The position numbers and the translations under genes were made by a program. The notes beneath the pieces were generated by a model that made no database searches, was not told the DNA's origin, and saw only the letters and a list, made by a program, of their open reading frames with translations. Positions 14,937 through 22,440 of a stretch of DNA of 34,113 bases are shown piece after piece (position 1 is the first letter of the stretch; every line of letters begins with the position of its first letter). Source of the stretch: JASHVB01 sp049522565 (GTDB taxonomy: Bacteria; Pseudomonadota; Alphaproteobacteria; Acetobacterales; Acetobacteraceae); assembly GCA_049522565.1 (NCBI GenBank), contig JBEKNT010000042.1, forward strand, positions 1-34,113, read 5' to 3'.

Positions 14937-16580
14937 ATGTCCGCGGCAGAAGACACCTACGACTACATCGTCACCGGCGCCGGCTCGGCCGGCTGCGTGC
15001 TGGCGGCGCGGCTTTCGGAGTCCGGCCGGCATCGCGTGCTGCTGCTGGAAGCCGGCGGCAAGGACAGCAACCCCTGGATCCACATTCCGCTCGGCTACGC
15101 CAGGACCTTCTGCAATCCGCGGGTCAACTGGATGTTCGATTCCGAGCCGGAGCCGAACCTCAACGACCGCGTGATGTACCAACCGCGCGGCAAGGTGCTG
15201 GGCGGCACCAGCTCGATCAACGGCATGATCTATATGCGCGGCAACCACGCCGACTACGACGAATGGCGGCAGCGCGGCTGCGAAGGCTGGGACTGGGAAT
15301 CCGTGCTGCCGTATTTCCGCAAGGCGGAGGACAACGAACGCGGCGAAAGCGAGTTCCACGGCGCCGGCGGCCCGCTGCGCGTGTCCGACCAGCCGTATGA
15401 GTGGGAGATCGCCAAGATCCTGCTGCAAGCCTGCATCCAGGCCGGCATCACGCCCAATCCCGACTTCAACGGCGCGCAGCAGGAAGGCTGCGGCTACTAC
15501 CAGACCACCACCAAGGACCGTCGCCGCTGGAGCACCGCTGCCGCGTATCTGCGGCCCGCGCGCAAGCGGCCCAACCTGGTGATCCGCACCCATGCGCACG
15601 CCACGCAAGTGTTAGTGGAGAACGGCCGCGCCGTCGGCGTGGCGTTTCGCTCCCCGCGCGGGCTGGAGACCGCACGCGCCAGCGGCGAGGTGATCGTGTC
15701 CGGCGGCGCCTACGGCTCACCGCAGCTTCTGTTGCTGTCGGGCATCGGTCCGGCAGAGCACTTGCGGGACATGGCCATCGACGTGGTGCACGACCTGCCC
15801 AACGTGGGGTCCAACCTGCACGACCATTTCAACACGTACTGCGCCTGGCGGATCTCGCGGTCGATCTCGCTGAACGAGTTGCACCACTCGATTCCGCGGC
15901 AGATCGTCGCCGGCGTGCAATACGCGCTGTATCGCGGCGGGCCGATGTCGGGCAACGGGCTGTATGTCGGCGCGCTGGTGCGCAGCGACAAGCGGCTGGA
16001 GCGGCCCGACCTGCAACTGAACATCTCGGCCTGGAGCACGATCGATCGCAACCGGCACGGGATCATCTCGCATCCGTTCCCGGGCTTCGCGATCAGTCCG
16101 GTGCATCTGCGGCCGGAGGGACGCGGCACGGTGCGGCTGCGCAGCCCCGATCCGTTCGCGCCGCCGGAAATCCGCTTCAACTTCCTACGCTCGGACTACG
16201 ACATGCAGGCGGTCATCACCGGCATGCGCATCGCGCGGCAGATCGCCCGGCAGCATGCGCTGCAAAAGCTGCTGGTGGAGGAAACGCTGCCGGGACCGTC
16301 GATCATCAGCGACGAGCAATTGGCCGAGGATGTGCGCCAGCGCGGCGTGTCCAACCTGCACCCGGTCGGGAGCTGCAGCATGGGGCACGGACCAGGCGCG
16401 GTGGTCGATCCGCGCCTGCGGGTGCACGGCATTGCGCAGTTGCGGGTGGTGGACGCCTCCATCATGCCGTCGATCATCGCCGGCAACACCAACGCACCGA
16501 CGATCATGATCGCAGAGAAGGCGTCGGCGATGATTTTGGAAGATGCGCGGGTGGCACCGGCACAACGGGTGGCGGCTTAG
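14937..16580 (+). CDS. GMC-family FAD oxidoreductase (choline dehydrogenase-like), copy 2
   Basis: A 547-residue paralogue of the preceding gene with the same architecture. It has TGAGSAG at the N-terminus, signature 1 PRGKVLGGTSSINGMIYMRG, signature 2 GAYGSPQLLLLSGIGP, and a C-terminal NLHPVGSCSMGHGP region plus GNTNAPTIMIAEK. Long stretches such as GCEGWDW and PDFNGAQQEGCGYYQTT are shared with copy 1, while the substrate-side region (about 290-340) differs more, suggesting a related but distinct alcohol substrate. The ATG follows AGGGGGAAGG closely. It converges on the TonB-dependent receptor gene. Confidence 0.92.
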   Translation: MSAAEDTYDYIVTGAGSAGCVLAARLSESGRHRVLLLEAGGKDSNPWIHIPLGYARTFCNPRVNWMFDSEPEPNLNDRVMYQPRGKVLGGTSSINGMIYMRGNHADYDEWRQRGCEGWDWESVLPYFRKAEDNERGESEFHGAGGPLRVSDQPYEWEIAKILLQACIQAGITPNPDFNGAQQEGCGYYQTTTKDRRRWSTAAAYLRPARKRPNLVIRTHAHATQVLVENGRAVGVAFRSPRGLETARASGEVIVSGGAYGSPQLLLLSGIGPAEHLRDMAIDVVHDLPNVGSNLHDHFNTYCAWRISRSISLNELHHSIPRQIVAGVQYALYRGGPMSGNGLYVGALVRSDKRLERPDLQLNISAWSTIDRNRHGIISHPFPGFAISPVHLRPEGRGTVRLRSPDPFAPPEIRFNFLRSDYDMQAVITGMRIARQIARQHALQKLLVEETLPGPSIISDEQLAEDVRQRGVSNLHPVGSCSMGHGPGAVVDPRLRVHGIAQLRVVDASIMPSIIAGNTNAPTIMIAEKASAMILEDARVAPAQRVAA

Positions 16581-16597
16581 CAGGCAGCATTGCCGCG

Positions 16598-16744
16598 ACG
16601 TACACCTCTCCCGCTCCGCGGGAGAGGTCGAGGCGCCAAGCGACGAGGCTGAGGGGCGTAACGCACAGACGGTTCGTGCGTTACGCCCCTCACCCCGCGA
16701 GTTCAGCTTGCCGACCTCACCCGCGGAGCGGGAGAGGTGTACGT
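16598..16744. repeat. 147-bp nested palindrome between convergent genes
   Basis: The arms 16598-16630 and 16712-16744 are inverted copies with one mismatch in 33 (ACGTACACCTCTCCCGCTCC and onward). Inside, GAGGGGCGTAACGCAC and its inverse form a second stem near 16650-16692. It ends at the base before the receptor stop codon. Lying between convergent genes, it may act as a bidirectional terminator, though there is no U-run. Confidence 0.85.
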
Positions 16745-18880
16745 TCAGAAATGCTGCGTCACTCCGGCCAGGATGGTGCGCCGCAGCCCGTATTGCGGCG
16801 CGCCAACCCCCACCCCGGTGCCGTTGCGAATTTCGTAGATCACGTCGCCCACATTCAGCACGTCCAGCCGCAGCTCGGTCCCCGTGTGCAGCTTCTGCAC
16901 CACCGACAGGTTGACCACGCCGTAGGTCGGCGTCGCGGTGCCGTTCGGGATGGTCGGCGTGTCCGCGCGCAGCCCGGTCTGCAGGATGGCATCCACCGAG
17001 AACCGCGTCGGATGGTCGGTCGTCCGGTTCAGCGTGTAGGCCGCGCCGGCCGAACCGGACCACGCCTGCTCATGGTCGAGATGGATGTAGTTATCCGCGA
17101 TGAAGGCCAGCTCGTAAGCGGTGAAATTGTACTGCGCCGAGACAATGTCCTTGCCCACTGCGCGCTCCCGAGCGATGTTGCCGTACAACGACCACGGCCC
17201 GCTATCGTAGCTCGCGGTCAACTGCACCCCCTCCTGCAATCCCTGCGCGTAGTTGAACGCGGTCAGGATGATCGGCGCGCCGAACTGGCCCTCGTCGATC
17301 AGGTTGCGCGAGATCTTGTAGAACCCATCCAAACCGACGGTCAGCCCCGGAATCACCACCTGGCTGACTCCGGCATCGAAGTAATGCGACCGCTCGGCCT
17401 TGACCGGACTGTTCTCGTCCACCTGTGGCGCCGCCGTGGTCCCGGCAAAACTGCTCAGCGCGCCGGAAGTCAACAGCTCGAACGGCGGCGGCACGAAGTA
17501 GCGTGCGTAGCCAATATGTGCCGTGGTGTCTGTCGTCGCCTGCCACACCACGTTCAGCCGCGGGCTGATCTGGTGCTCGTGCGTGAACTGGTCCACATCA
17601 TCGAAGCGCAAGCCGCCATTGATCGTCACCGTCGGCAGGATGCGCCATTCGTCCTGCACATAGACGCCGTACAGCCCGCCGCTGTTGCTGGTGTTGGAAA
17701 TGATGTTGAACGGCACGTCGGTGGTCGGCGTCCCCGAGGCATCGACCGGCAGCACGGAGGAGACCGTATCCGCCGTCGTCGTCTCCTGCTGCATCAGCAG
17801 TCCGAACCGCAGCGTGTGCTGCGCATTGACCTTCCAGCTTCCGTCCGTCTGGATGCCATAGGCGGTGTCGGTGCGGGCCGCCTGCTGCGCGATGCCGTTG
17901 AACAGCAGGTCGCCCAGCCAGTCCGGCGAGTAGTTCAGCGAGCTGTAGCGGGTGAACAGAGAAAACTGCACATCCACGTCACCGACATGCTTTTGCAGCG
18001 AGAGAATGGCAAAGTCGGTCGCCTCGCGCTGGTTCTCGTTCAGCTTGCTGCTGTCGAAATTCGCAATGCCGTTGACCGGGAAGCCCAGCGTCGGCTGGCC
18101 GGGTATGTTGGGAATCTGGAAAGAACCGTCGAACCCGCCCAGGATCAGGCTGAGCCGAGTGTCCGGATCGAGAATGGCACCAACATAGGCCAGGCCATGG
18201 AACTGGTTGGTGGTGTCGTGGATCGCACCGAACTTATATGCCGGGTTCTCGATGCCACGATCGTCATGCAGGTAGTCGCCGGTGATGAACCAGTTCACCG
18301 GCCCGCTCTGTCCGCCATATTCGAAGCTGGGCTGCGCCCAGTTCCAACTCCCGCCGTACATCGACAGCGTCAGGCCGGGATTGGTGATGCCGGTCTTGGT
18401 CTCGATATCGACCACACCCGCGGTCTGGAACCCATACTGCGCCGGTAGCGCGCCAGTGATCAGCGACATGCTGTTGGCAAAGCGCTCCTCCAGCGCCTGG
18501 CCGAACACCGACAGCCCCTCGGGCAATTCCACGCCGTTCAGGCGATACTGCACGTTGGCATGCTCGCCGCGCAGATGGATTTGCCCGAAACTGTCCTGCG
18601 CCACGCCGGGCGCCTGCAACAGCACCTGGTTCAGCGGCGTGTTGTCGCCTTGCGGAATGGTTTGCAACGCGTCGGGCGAAAAGCCGTAAACGCTGGCGCC
18701 GAGGCTTGGCTGAATTTGCTGGCGCGCGGCGTCGAGCCGGCGTGAGATCACGTCGATATCGAACGACAGATCGGTCGTGGCGGGCGGCGGATCGGCGGCG
18801 CGTGCGCGGCCAACAGGGAGGCAAACGGGGACGAGGGTGCCAAGCAAGGCAGCCAGGCGGAGGATGGGGCGTGGGCGCAT
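16745..18880 (-). CDS. TonB-dependent outer-membrane receptor
   Basis: A 711-residue outer-membrane transporter. A signal peptide (about residues 1-28, LAALLGTLVPVCLPVGRARA) is followed by a plug domain, about 60-170, with QVLLQAPGVAQDSFGQIHLR and YRLNGVELPEG. A 22-strand-type barrel follows with many alternating aromatic strands. The last residues (GVTQHF) end in phenylalanine as expected for BAM-dependent assembly. It imports a scarce ligand using TonB energy. The neighbouring divergent tonB and the Zur-like palindrome about 54 bp upstream of the start suggest metal, perhaps zinc, uptake; this is inference, and no His-rich metal loop is obvious. The start is the ATG at 18878-18880. Confidence 0.92.
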   Translation of the reverse strand: MRPRPILRLAALLGTLVPVCLPVGRARAADPPPATTDLSFDIDVISRRLDAARQQIQPSLGASVYGFSPDALQTIPQGDNTPLNQVLLQAPGVAQDSFGQIHLRGEHANVQYRLNGVELPEGLSVFGQALEERFANSMSLITGALPAQYGFQTAGVVDIETKTGITNPGLTLSMYGGSWNWAQPSFEYGGQSGPVNWFITGDYLHDDRGIENPAYKFGAIHDTTNQFHGLAYVGAILDPDTRLSLILGGFDGSFQIPNIPGQPTLGFPVNGIANFDSSKLNENQREATDFAILSLQKHVGDVDVQFSLFTRYSSLNYSPDWLGDLLFNGIAQQAARTDTAYGIQTDGSWKVNAQHTLRFGLLMQQETTTADTVSSVLPVDASGTPTTDVPFNIISNTSNSGGLYGVYVQDEWRILPTVTINGGLRFDDVDQFTHEHQISPRLNVVWQATTDTTAHIGYARYFVPPPFELLTSGALSSFAGTTAAPQVDENSPVKAERSHYFDAGVSQVVIPGLTVGLDGFYKISRNLIDEGQFGAPIILTAFNYAQGLQEGVQLTASYDSGPWSLYGNIARERAVGKDIVSAQYNFTAYELAFIADNYIHLDHEQAWSGSAGAAYTLNRTTDHPTRFSVDAILQTGLRADTPTIPNGTATPTYGVVNLSVVQKLHTGTELRLDVLNVGDVIYEIRNGTGVGVGAPQYGLRRTILAGVTQHF

Positions 18881-18926
18881 CGCAGGGCCTCTTCCAATCC
18901 GGGCGTCGTGGGTAGAGAATGAGTGT

Positions 18927-19943
18927 GTGACGCTATGTTATAACATAACTATTCGGGCCACAAGGCAGCCCGACTGGACGGGCGAGCCGCCGATCCACCT
19001 CGGCGTGCCCGGGCCGCGCCTGATACCGGCGGAGCGTCGGACGGGCCGGACCGACCCAGTCACCGACCGGTCGGGTGAGCCACCGATTCGGTTCGGCGTG
19101 GCCGGGCCGCGTCTGATTCCGGCGCAGCGTCAGGCGGAACGGGCCGACCGTGCGTTCGCCGCGTCCGGACTGCTGCATGCCACCGCCTTGGGAATATTCT
19201 TGCTCGTCGTTCAGGTCGTCGTGCCGGCGCCGCCGCCCGAGCCCCCGGCGGTAGACCTGGTGTTCGAGGCCGCCGTGCCCTCCCCGCCGGTACCGGCAGC
19301 GGCACCGACCGAGCAGCAGATGCCGCCGCCGGTCCGGACGGAACCCCGGCCGCCACCGCCCGAGGCAGAGCAACCTCCCCCGCCCGCGCCGCAGCCGCCT
19401 CCGCCAGCGGCAGCGGAGCCGCCTCCGCCGACGGCAGCGGAGCCGCCTCCGCGGCCCGAGGTGGTGGCAGAGCCGCTGCCGTTGCCGCCACCCCCGCCAC
19501 CGCCGCCGCCGAGACAACGTCCCCTCCCGGCGCGCCCCTCGGCGGTGCCGCAGCCCGCAGCCAACGAGACGACGCCCGCGCCGCCCCAGCAACCCGCGCC
19601 AGGCCCGCCACCGCAAGCGGTGGTGCCCGCGCCGGCGGAAGCGCCGCCGCCCCAGATCAGCGCGTCCTGGAAGCAGGCGCTGGCGGCATGGCTCGCCTCC
19701 CACAAGGTCTACCCGGAGGAGGCACGGCGCCGCGGTGAGCAAGGCAACGTGACGCTGCGATTCACCGTGGAGCCGTCGGGCCAGGTGGCGAATGTGGCGG
19801 TGGTGCGCGGCTCCGGCTCGTCCCGGCTGGACGCGGCGGCCGAGGCGATGCTGCGCAACGCCACGCTGCCGCCATTCGACGCCGGCATGCGTCAGACGCC
19901 GATTACCGCGACGGTGCAAATCCACTACGCGCTGGAGGACTGA
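18927..19943 (+). CDS. tonB: TonB energy-transducing protein
   Basis: An inner-membrane protein that transmits proton-motive force from ExbBD to outer-membrane receptors. There is one membrane helix (ASGLLHATALGIFLLVVQVVV, about 19164-19226) and a long Pro-rich periplasmic spacer. The C-terminal domain (from WKQALAAWLASHKVYPEEAR) has GNVTLRFTVEPSGQVANV and a YALED end. The start is uncertain: the outermost usable GTG (18927) is given, but it would place the Zur-like palindrome inside the gene. GTG 19005 or 19098 are alternatives, and 19098 puts a usual short tail before the helix. No strong Shine-Dalgarno marks any of them. A 31-codon in-frame duplication precedes the helix. No exbB or exbD lies nearby. 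Confidence 0.88.
   Translation: MTLCYNITIRATRQPDWTGEPPIHLGVPGPRLIPAERRTGRTDPVTDRSGEPPIRFGVAGPRLIPAQRQAERADRAFAASGLLHATALGIFLLVVQVVVPAPPPEPPAVDLVFEAAVPSPPVPAAAPTEQQMPPPVRTEPRPPPPEAEQPPPPAPQPPPPAAAEPPPPTAAEPPPRPEVVAEPLPLPPPPPPPPPRQRPLPARPSAVPQPAANETTPAPPQQPAPGPPPQAVVPAPAEAPPPQISASWKQALAAWLASHKVYPEEARRRGEQGNVTLRFTVEPSGQVANVAVVRGSGSSRLDAAAEAMLRNATLPPFDAGMRQTPITATVQIHYALED
18934..18947. promoter_or_regulatory. Candidate Zur-type operator between receptor and tonB
   Basis: TATGTTATAACATA is a perfect 14-bp palindrome, AT-rich in a GC-rich region, placed between divergent receptor and tonB genes. ATGTTATAACAT resembles the Zur (zinc uptake regulator) half-sites known from proteobacteria. A related Fur-family regulator is possible. 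Half of it may also serve as a -10 element for either direction. Confidence 0.5.
18981..19166 (+). repeat. 93-nt in-frame direct duplication at the 5' part of tonB
   Basis: Two units begin at 18981 and 19074, an offset of exactly 93 nt (31 codons). They read GEPPIHLGVPGPRLIPAERR and GEPPIRFGVAGPRLIPAQRQ. About half of the differences in the first 20 codons fall at third positions, mildly favouring translation of this region. Confidence 0.75.
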
Positions 19944-20012
19944 ACCGCCACCCGAGTTGACGCGCCGCACCCCCTGTCGTCCGATGCTGCGCAACAGCAG
20001 GGGAGTCCCGCC

Positions 20013-20993
20013 ATGCGGGTGTGCGTGTATGGCGCCGGGGCAATCGGCGGCCATCTGGCGATGCGTTTCGCGCGCGGCGGCGCCGAGGTCTCGGTGGTGG
20101 CGCGCGGCCCGCATCTGGCGGCGATCCGGCGCGACGGGTTGACGGTGCGCGCGGTCGATGGCGAGCACCACGTCACGCTGCCGGCCAGCGACGATCCGGC
20201 GCAACTCGGTCCGCAGGACGCCGTGGTGGTGACGGTGAAGGCGCCGGCCCTGCCGCAGGTCGCAACGGCAATCGCGCCGCTGCTGCGCGCCGATACCGGC
20301 GTCGCCTTCGTGATGAACGGCATCCCCTGGTGGTATTTTCATGCCCTGCCCGGTGCGCTGGAGGGTCGCCGGTTGCCGCGCATCGACCCGGACGACGTGC
20401 TGTGGCGCTCGGTCGGCCCGGAACGGGCGATCGGCGGCGTGGTCTATGCCGCCAGCGCGGTGACCGCGCCCGGCGTGATCGATGTCGAACAACCGCGCAG
20501 CCGCGTGGTGTTCGGCGAGCCGGATGGGCGCGTGTCGGACCGCGCCGAGGCGCTGGCCGCGCTGCTGCGCGCCGGCGGCATCATCGGCGAGGTCTCGCCC
20601 GACATCCGCACCGAAATCTGGAACAAGCTGATCAGCAACCTGGCCGGTGGCACCCTGGCAGTACTGGGCGGCGCCGCACCGCGCGACGTCTATGCCGAGC
20701 CGGTCTGCGCCGCGGCCGGCGAGCATGTGATGCAGGAAGCGGCGGCCATCGCCGAGGCGCTCGGCTCCAGGCCGCACCGCAACTTCGCGCAGCGCATCGC
20801 CAGCACGCGCGCCATGGACCACAAGCCGAGCATCCTCCAGGACCTGGAGCTGGGCCGGAACATGGAGATCGACGGCATGTTCGACGCTCCGCTGGAGCTG
20901 GCGCGACTGGCGGGGGTCACGGTGCCGACGCTGGAACTGCTGGTCGGGCTGGCGAAGGTGCGGGCGCGCGGCGCCGGGCTGTACGCGGGGTGA
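20013..20993 (+). CDS. Ketopantoate reductase-like (PanE/ApbA family) dehydrogenase
   Basis: A 326-residue NADPH-dependent 2-ketoacid reductase. The N-terminal Rossmann motif is YGAGAIGGHLAMRFARGG, with VVTVKAPALPQ as the second cofactor strand. The conserved NKLISNLAGGTL supplies the lysine and asparagine of the active site, and the C-terminal helical domain ends with a conserved-looking TVPTLELLVGLAK. The start follows AGGGGAG. Many genomes carry several PanE paralogues of unknown substrate, and no pantothenate genes are nearby, so the panE symbol is withheld. Confidence 0.88.
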   Translation: MRVCVYGAGAIGGHLAMRFARGGAEVSVVARGPHLAAIRRDGLTVRAVDGEHHVTLPASDDPAQLGPQDAVVVTVKAPALPQVATAIAPLLRADTGVAFVMNGIPWWYFHALPGALEGRRLPRIDPDDVLWRSVGPERAIGGVVYAASAVTAPGVIDVEQPRSRVVFGEPDGRVSDRAEALAALLRAGGIIGEVSPDIRTEIWNKLISNLAGGTLAVLGGAAPRDVYAEPVCAAAGEHVMQEAAAIAEALGSRPHRNFAQRIASTRAMDHKPSILQDLELGRNMEIDGMFDAPLELARLAGVTVPTLELLVGLAKVRARGAGLYAG

Positions 20994-21009
20994 ACGACCG
21001 GCGAACCAG

Positions 21010-21129
21010 CGGTTCACCGGTCCGCTACCCGACCGGTCGAACGCCCCGAGGAACGCTCGGCCGAACGTCCCGCTATCGGCCCGGTCGAATGTCCCGCTGC
21101 ATCGCCGGTCGAACGGGTCCGGTGAACGG
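21010..21129. repeat. 24-nt minisatellite, about five units
   Basis: CGGTCGAACG-like starts recur at 21010, 21034, 21058, 21082 and 21106, a strict 24-nt period, with degenerate units possibly at 20986 and 21130. A good unit is CGGCCGAACGTCCCGCTATC plus 4 bases. The units are contiguous with no spacers. It fills most of the gap between the reductase genes. Confidence 0.75.
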
Positions 21130-21157
21130 CCCGATCAACGAAAGGAAGCAACCACCC

Positions 21158-22156
21158 ATGGAAACACGCACATTCGGCCGCTCCGGCATGCAGGTCTCGC
21201 TGCTCGGCTTCGGCTGCGGCGGGGTCGGCGGGCTGATGGTGCGCGGCGCACCGGCCGACCAGGACAAGGCGGTGGCGCGCGCGCTGGACGTCGGCGTGAA
21301 CTACTTCGATACCGCCGTGCAGTACGGCAATGGCGAGTCGGAGAAGAACCTCGGGCGCGTGCTGGCGACGCTGAAGCCGCAGAACGCGATCGTCGGCACC
21401 AAGGTGCGCCTGCCCGCGGCGGATTTCGGCCGCATCGCCGCGGCGGCGGCGGAGTCGCTGGAGGCCAGCCTGAAGCGGTTGCGCCTGGAACGGGTGGACA
21501 TCTTCCACCTGCACAACGCGATCAGCACCGCCGGCGGCGGCGAGACGCTGAGCGTCAAGCAGGTGCTGGGCGAGGTCGTTCCGGCCTTCCAGAAGCTGCG
21601 TGAGCAAGGCAAGACGCGGTTCCTGGGCATTACCGCGGTGGGCGACACCACGGCGGTGCGGCAGGTGATCGACGCCGGCGACTTCGACAGCGCGCAAGTC
21701 AGCTACAACATGCTGAACCCCAGCGCCGCGGTGGCTCTGCCGGCCGGCTACCCGGCGCAGGATTATTCCCGACTTTTCGAGCACACCCAGGCAGCCGGGG
21801 TCGGCGTGATCGGCATCCGTGTGCTTGCCGCGGGAGCGCTGTCGGGCGTGTCCGAGCGCCACCCGGTCGCCAGTGCGCCGCCGGAACCGATCGGCTCGGC
21901 GCTGAGCTACGATGCCGATCTGGCGCGGGCGCGCCGGCTGATGCCGCTGGTGACCGAGGGGTTCGCGGGCTCGCTGGCCGAGGCGGCGGTGCGCTTCGCC
22001 ATTGCGCATCCGGCGATGGGCACCATCCTGGTGGGCATGGCGACCCCGGAGCAATTCGAGCAAGCGCTGGCGGCGGTGCAAAAAGGGCCGTTGCCGCAGG
22101 CCGCGCTGGATCGGCTGGCCGCGCTGCAGCGCGGCTTCGTCGGGGAAGCGCGATAG
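21158..22156 (+). CDS. Aldo/keto reductase
   Basis: A 332-residue (alpha/beta)8-barrel NADPH-dependent oxidoreductase. The catalytic tetrad is visible: Asp and Tyr in YFDTAVQYGNGESE, Lys in IVGTKVRL and His in IFHLHNA. The C-terminal cofactor segment is GTILVGMATPEQFEQAL. The ATG at 21158 is preceded by AAAGGAAG; the frame is open far upstream but only across the panE-like gene in another frame and the minisatellite. Substrate unknown. Confidence 0.92.
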   Translation: METRTFGRSGMQVSLLGFGCGGVGGLMVRGAPADQDKAVARALDVGVNYFDTAVQYGNGESEKNLGRVLATLKPQNAIVGTKVRLPAADFGRIAAAAAESLEASLKRLRLERVDIFHLHNAISTAGGGETLSVKQVLGEVVPAFQKLREQGKTRFLGITAVGDTTAVRQVIDAGDFDSAQVSYNMLNPSAAVALPAGYPAQDYSRLFEHTQAAGVGVIGIRVLAAGALSGVSERHPVASAPPEPIGSALSYDADLARARRLMPLVTEGFAGSLAEAAVRFAIAHPAMGTILVGMATPEQFEQALAAVQKGPLPQAALDRLAALQRGFVGEAR

Positions 22157-22329
22157 TACACCTCTCCCGCGGGAGCGGGAGAGGTCGAGGCGTAGCGATG
22201 CGGGTAAGCGTGATCGGGTCGGCACGCGGCATAGTTGCTGCGTGCCAACCCGATCCCCCTCACCTGGCGCTATGCGCCGCGTCGATCCGCTTCGCGGCGC
22301 CACCCCGCCGGCGGCGGGAGAGGTTCACC
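22157..22329. repeat. Palindromic repeat region after the aldo/keto reductase
   Basis: The first part contains a perfect 10-bp stem, CCTCTCCCGC (22161-22170) with GCGGGAGAGG (22175-22184), 4 bp after the stop codon. The far end (GGCGGGAGAGGTTCACC) is an inverted counterpart of the start. It begins TACACCTCTCCCGC like the element at 16598 and belongs to the same broad family. Confidence 0.7.
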
Positions 22330-22333
22330 ATCG

Positions 22334-22376
22334 TTGACCTAAATCAAGGAATGAGCGGCCTGTTTGCCGATAGAAT
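22334..22376 (+). promoter_or_regulatory. FNR/FixK-type activator site and promoter of the RND operon
   Basis: TTGACCTAAATCAA (22334-22347) differs from the FNR/FixK consensus TTGAT-N4-ATCAA at one base. A -10-like TAGAAT lies at 22371-22376, which places the site centre about 42 bases before the predicted start of transcription, the class II activator position. The efflux operon begins at 22441. Confidence 0.55.
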
Positions 22377-22440
22377 TGCGAGTTGAGGAGGTCCTGCGGC
22401 GCCACCGCAACACCCGCACCTCGAAGCCGCGCGAGTCGAC

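Noticed and set aside
18933..21017. Long minus-strand open frame of 694 codons
   Set aside because: Antisense to tonB and the panE-like gene; Gly/Arg low complexity arising from the Pro-rich spacer of TonB.
21010..21129. Possible CRISPR array
   Set aside because: Units are contiguous 24-mers without unique spacers, and no cas genes are present.
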